The notes under the pieces were generated by a model. The model had not been told where the DNA came from and searched no databases. It was given only the letters and a program-made list of their open reading frames with translations. Below, one piece after another: positions 62,476-64,000 of a stretch of 64,000 bases of DNA. A program made the translations under genes and the position numbers. The DNA lies in contig NZ_CP119424.1 in NCBI RefSeq assembly GCF_029223585.1, positions 1,798,001-1,862,000 of the forward strand, in the 5' to 3' direction. The stretch comes from Photobacterium sp. DA100 (GTDB taxonomy: Bacteria > Pseudomonadota > Gammaproteobacteria > Enterobacterales > Vibrionaceae). Position 1 is the first letter of the stretch. Every line of letters starts with the position of its first letter.

Positions 62476-63108
62476 ATGTTCGACTGGTTCAAGAAAAAGC
62501 AACCCCAAACGCCCCCGCCCAGCAGCCCTGAAATTCTGGGCTTGCGGCTAGGTGGAGCCTTTGAACTTGATGATTTGAAACTGCGGCTGATAGAGCCGGA
62601 TCTGATCATTGAGGGCGCTTCCCGTACCCAGCTGATCAAAGCGGTCGGCGAAGTTCGCCTCGACGAGCAAACCCGGCTACTGCGCTATTACACCGATGAC
62701 GATGGATTCATCCAGGTACTCACCCACGGCACCTCCGAGGCGGATGTCAGCGAAGTCAAACTGTATTACTTCTACGAGTCACGCCCGATCGATACCCAGA
62801 GCCAGTGGCAGCACTTGCTGGATCATGAAATCGTCAAACCCAGCTGGGAATTGGAAGGCTTTCAGTTCACCAAGGTGTGGGACAACACCCGTCCTGTCGC
62901 CATGACAGAAAAAACCTGGCTCGAAAACGGCTCGGTTAGTGAAACTGATCAGTTCGTGATGATATACGAGCGAGATACCGGCAATGGGCAGTTCGAGTCC
63001 CTGCTCGTGGCCGGCGAAGAAAAAATTTATCGTAACCAAGCCGAGCGCTGCATGGCTATTAGCACCGGGTTTGATTTATCGCCGACAGATTTCAAGCTAA
63101 TAGGCTAA
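62476..63108 (+). CDS. yjfK: YjfK-like protein (DUF2491)
   Basis: 210 residues from the ATG at 62476; AGGA lies 6 bp upstream, and longer starts would run through the channel gene. Begins MFDWFKKKQ, with the DUF2491 core (ILGLRLGGAFELDDLKLRLIEPD, then RYYTDDDGFIQVL). Cytoplasmic, function unknown. 16 bp after the channel gene. Confidence 0.78.
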   Translation: MFDWFKKKQPQTPPPSSPEILGLRLGGAFELDDLKLRLIEPDLIIEGASRTQLIKAVGEVRLDEQTRLLRYYTDDDGFIQVLTHGTSEADVSEVKLYYFYESRPIDTQSQWQHLLDHEIVKPSWELEGFQFTKVWDNTRPVAMTEKTWLENGSVSETDQFVMIYERDTGNGQFESLLVAGEEKIYRNQAERCMAISTGFDLSPTDFKLIG

Positions 63109-63141
63109 AATTCAACAAATTACATAAGAAATAGGATTAAC

Positions 63142-63558
63142 ATGGAAGTACTGACCAACTCACTCGCCGGCCTCGGCGCGTTTCTGCTCTACTTTGCCTT
63201 ATCACTGGCATTTCTGCTGTTGTTCAAGTTTGTCTACGTCCGCTTCACCCCGCACGATGAGTGGAAGCTGGTCAAGGAAGAGCAAAATATCGCAGCTGCT
63301 ATTGGCCTGTCGGGTTCTATCATCGGCTACTGCCTTGCCATTGCTGGCGCTGCAAGTAACTCAGTCAACCTGATCGACTTTGCCATTTGGGGCGTGGTGG
63401 CCTTGTTTGCCCAGTTAATCGCCTTTGCAATTTTGCGTTTTGGCTTTATGCCGAAGATTGTCGAGCGTATCGAGGCTGGCGAGATCCCCGCCGGTATTGT
63501 CATGGCGGCAACCTCTGTATCCGTTGGCCTGCTCAACGCCGCCTGCATGACATACTAA
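63142..63558 (+). CDS. yjfL: DUF350 membrane protein (YjfL-like)
   Basis: 138 residues with four transmembrane helices. DUF350 signature regions are visible (NIAAAIGLSGSIIGYCLAIAGAA, then DFAIWGVVALFAQLIAFAILRF). Often encoded beside PspA-like and YjfM/YjfC proteins. Likely an inner-membrane partner in the stress cluster. Confidence 0.85.
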   Translation: MEVLTNSLAGLGAFLLYFALSLAFLLLFKFVYVRFTPHDEWKLVKEEQNIAAAIGLSGSIIGYCLAIAGAASNSVNLIDFAIWGVVALFAQLIAFAILRFGFMPKIVERIEAGEIPAGIVMAATSVSVGLLNAACMTY

Positions 63559-63568
63559 GGGGGACACC

Positions 63569-64000
63569 ATGAAACGCAGTAAGCATGTCGTCCTTGCCAG
63601 TATGAAGAAAAACTGGCGGCCGGTATCGATGGCACCGATGACTGCCGTCTTGGCAACGGCTGTACTTTCAGGTTGTAGCGACAGCGCTGAAGATGCCGTT
63701 ATTTATGAGTCACTGAACGACTGTATCGGTGACAACCCGAACTACGCCGAAGAGTGCCAGGCTGCCTACCAATTTGCCTTACAGGAGGCCTCCCGCACCG
63801 CGCCAAAGTATAACTCGCGCTACGATTGCGAGGCCGAATTCGGCACCAACGCCTGTATTCAGCCACAGGGCAACAACTGGTTTATGCCAGCCATGGCCGG
63901 ATTTATGTTTGCCAGGATGATAGACAGAGATCGCGGTGGTTATTATTCGCAGCCTATGTTCCGCTCCTATTACCCAGGGAGTATTTTCTATGACCGCTGG
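63569..64000 (+). CDS. yjfM: DUF1190 lipoprotein (YjfM-like), truncated by window end
   Basis: The first 144 codons are present; the gene continues past the right edge. Ribosome site AAGGGGGA before the ATG. Signal with a lipobox-like LSGC near residue 36 after a long N-region. The Cys-containing pattern DCIGDNPNYAEECQAAYQFALQEA followed by Y-rich, Gly/Arg-rich sequence matches DUF1190. It is usually followed by a glutathionylspermidine-synthase-like gene (yjfC), which would lie beyond the window. Confidence 0.78.
   Translation, partial: MKRSKHVVLASMKKNWRPVSMAPMTAVLATAVLSGCSDSAEDAVIYESLNDCIGDNPNYAEECQAAYQFALQEASRTAPKYNSRYDCEAEFGTNACIQPQGNNWFMPAMAGFMFARMIDRDRGGYYSQPMFRSYYPGSIFYDRW

Overview
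The window looks like a chromosomal segment of a marine gammaproteobacterium in or near the Vibrionaceae (Photobacterium, Vibrio or Grimontia-like). The reasons are the yjfIJKLM-type cluster, the tRNA genes followed by decayed tRNA-3'-end/terminator repeats, Vibrio-like tyrosine recombinases, and alternating blocks of moderate-GC housekeeping genes and AT-rich accessory genes. The genus cannot be fixed from sequence reading alone. No rRNA and no CRISPR array were seen.

Layout. (1) 1-4074, plus: protocatechuate 4,5-cleavage (lig) operon ligJ(partial)-K-U-I-A-B, turning protocatechuate ring-cleavage products into pyruvate and oxaloacetate. (2) 4156-7599, minus: CHASE2 membrane protein, small secreted protein, M48 lipoprotein protease. 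(3) 7990-8914: tRNA-Asp and tRNA-Ser genes, with tandem rtT-like repeats made of tRNA-Asp 3' ends and terminators. (4) 9490-10122: three micro-genes, two of them zinc ribbons. (5) 10170-15049: enoyl-CoA hydratase/isomerase, and a LysR gene divergent from an outer-membrane protein plus a DUF1254/DUF1214 protein. (6) 15142-23891: a LacI-controlled carbohydrate locus (unclassified 819-aa enzyme candidate, GH105 hydrolase, GPH transporter, ROK sugar kinase, FucP-like transporter) with two LacI-type operators and a CRP site. (7) 24151-35260: an 11.1-kb genomic island in the 3' end of a second tRNA-Ser gene, bounded by a 33-bp direct repeat. It carries two tyrosine recombinases, a MobV-like relaxase candidate, a KfrA-like protein, several strong dyads and a translationally coupled three-gene operon ending in a PD-(D/E)XK nuclease. 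That operon is the best candidate here for an undescribed (possibly defence) system.

(8) 35769-50131: a fructose-like PTS (frwC, frwB, AraC regulator; frwD, frwA) split by a lower-GC tyrosine-decarboxylation cluster: antiporter, tyrosine decarboxylase, TyrP-like permease, a linked tyrosyl-tRNA synthetase, pyridoxal kinase, and a nearby GntR regulator. A multi-copy ATCGATTTT operator array lies before the antiporter. (9) 50297-51316: AT-rich micro-operon with a lipoprotein-type peptide deformylase homologue coupled to a 50-aa peptide. (10) 51384-60051: CS1/alpha-type chaperone-usher pilus (major pilin, chaperone, usher, tip pilin) with a regulatory group (CadC/ToxR-like membrane regulator, FidL-like protein, degenerate EAL protein) and an outer-membrane barrel. 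(11) 60316-64000: yjfI-yjfJ(PspA)-K+ channel-yjfK-yjfL-yjfM-like envelope-stress cluster, running off the window end.

How the parts work together. The lig genes form a nearly complete lower pathway; the CHMS dehydrogenase LigC is not in the window. In the carbohydrate locus, transporters feed cytoplasmic hydrolases and a kinase under LacI/CRP control. In the tyrosine cluster, PdxY can supply PLP to the decarboxylase, and the exchanger can couple tyrosine uptake to tyramine export, giving acid resistance or proton-motive force. The island is arranged as a mobilizable element carrying cargo.
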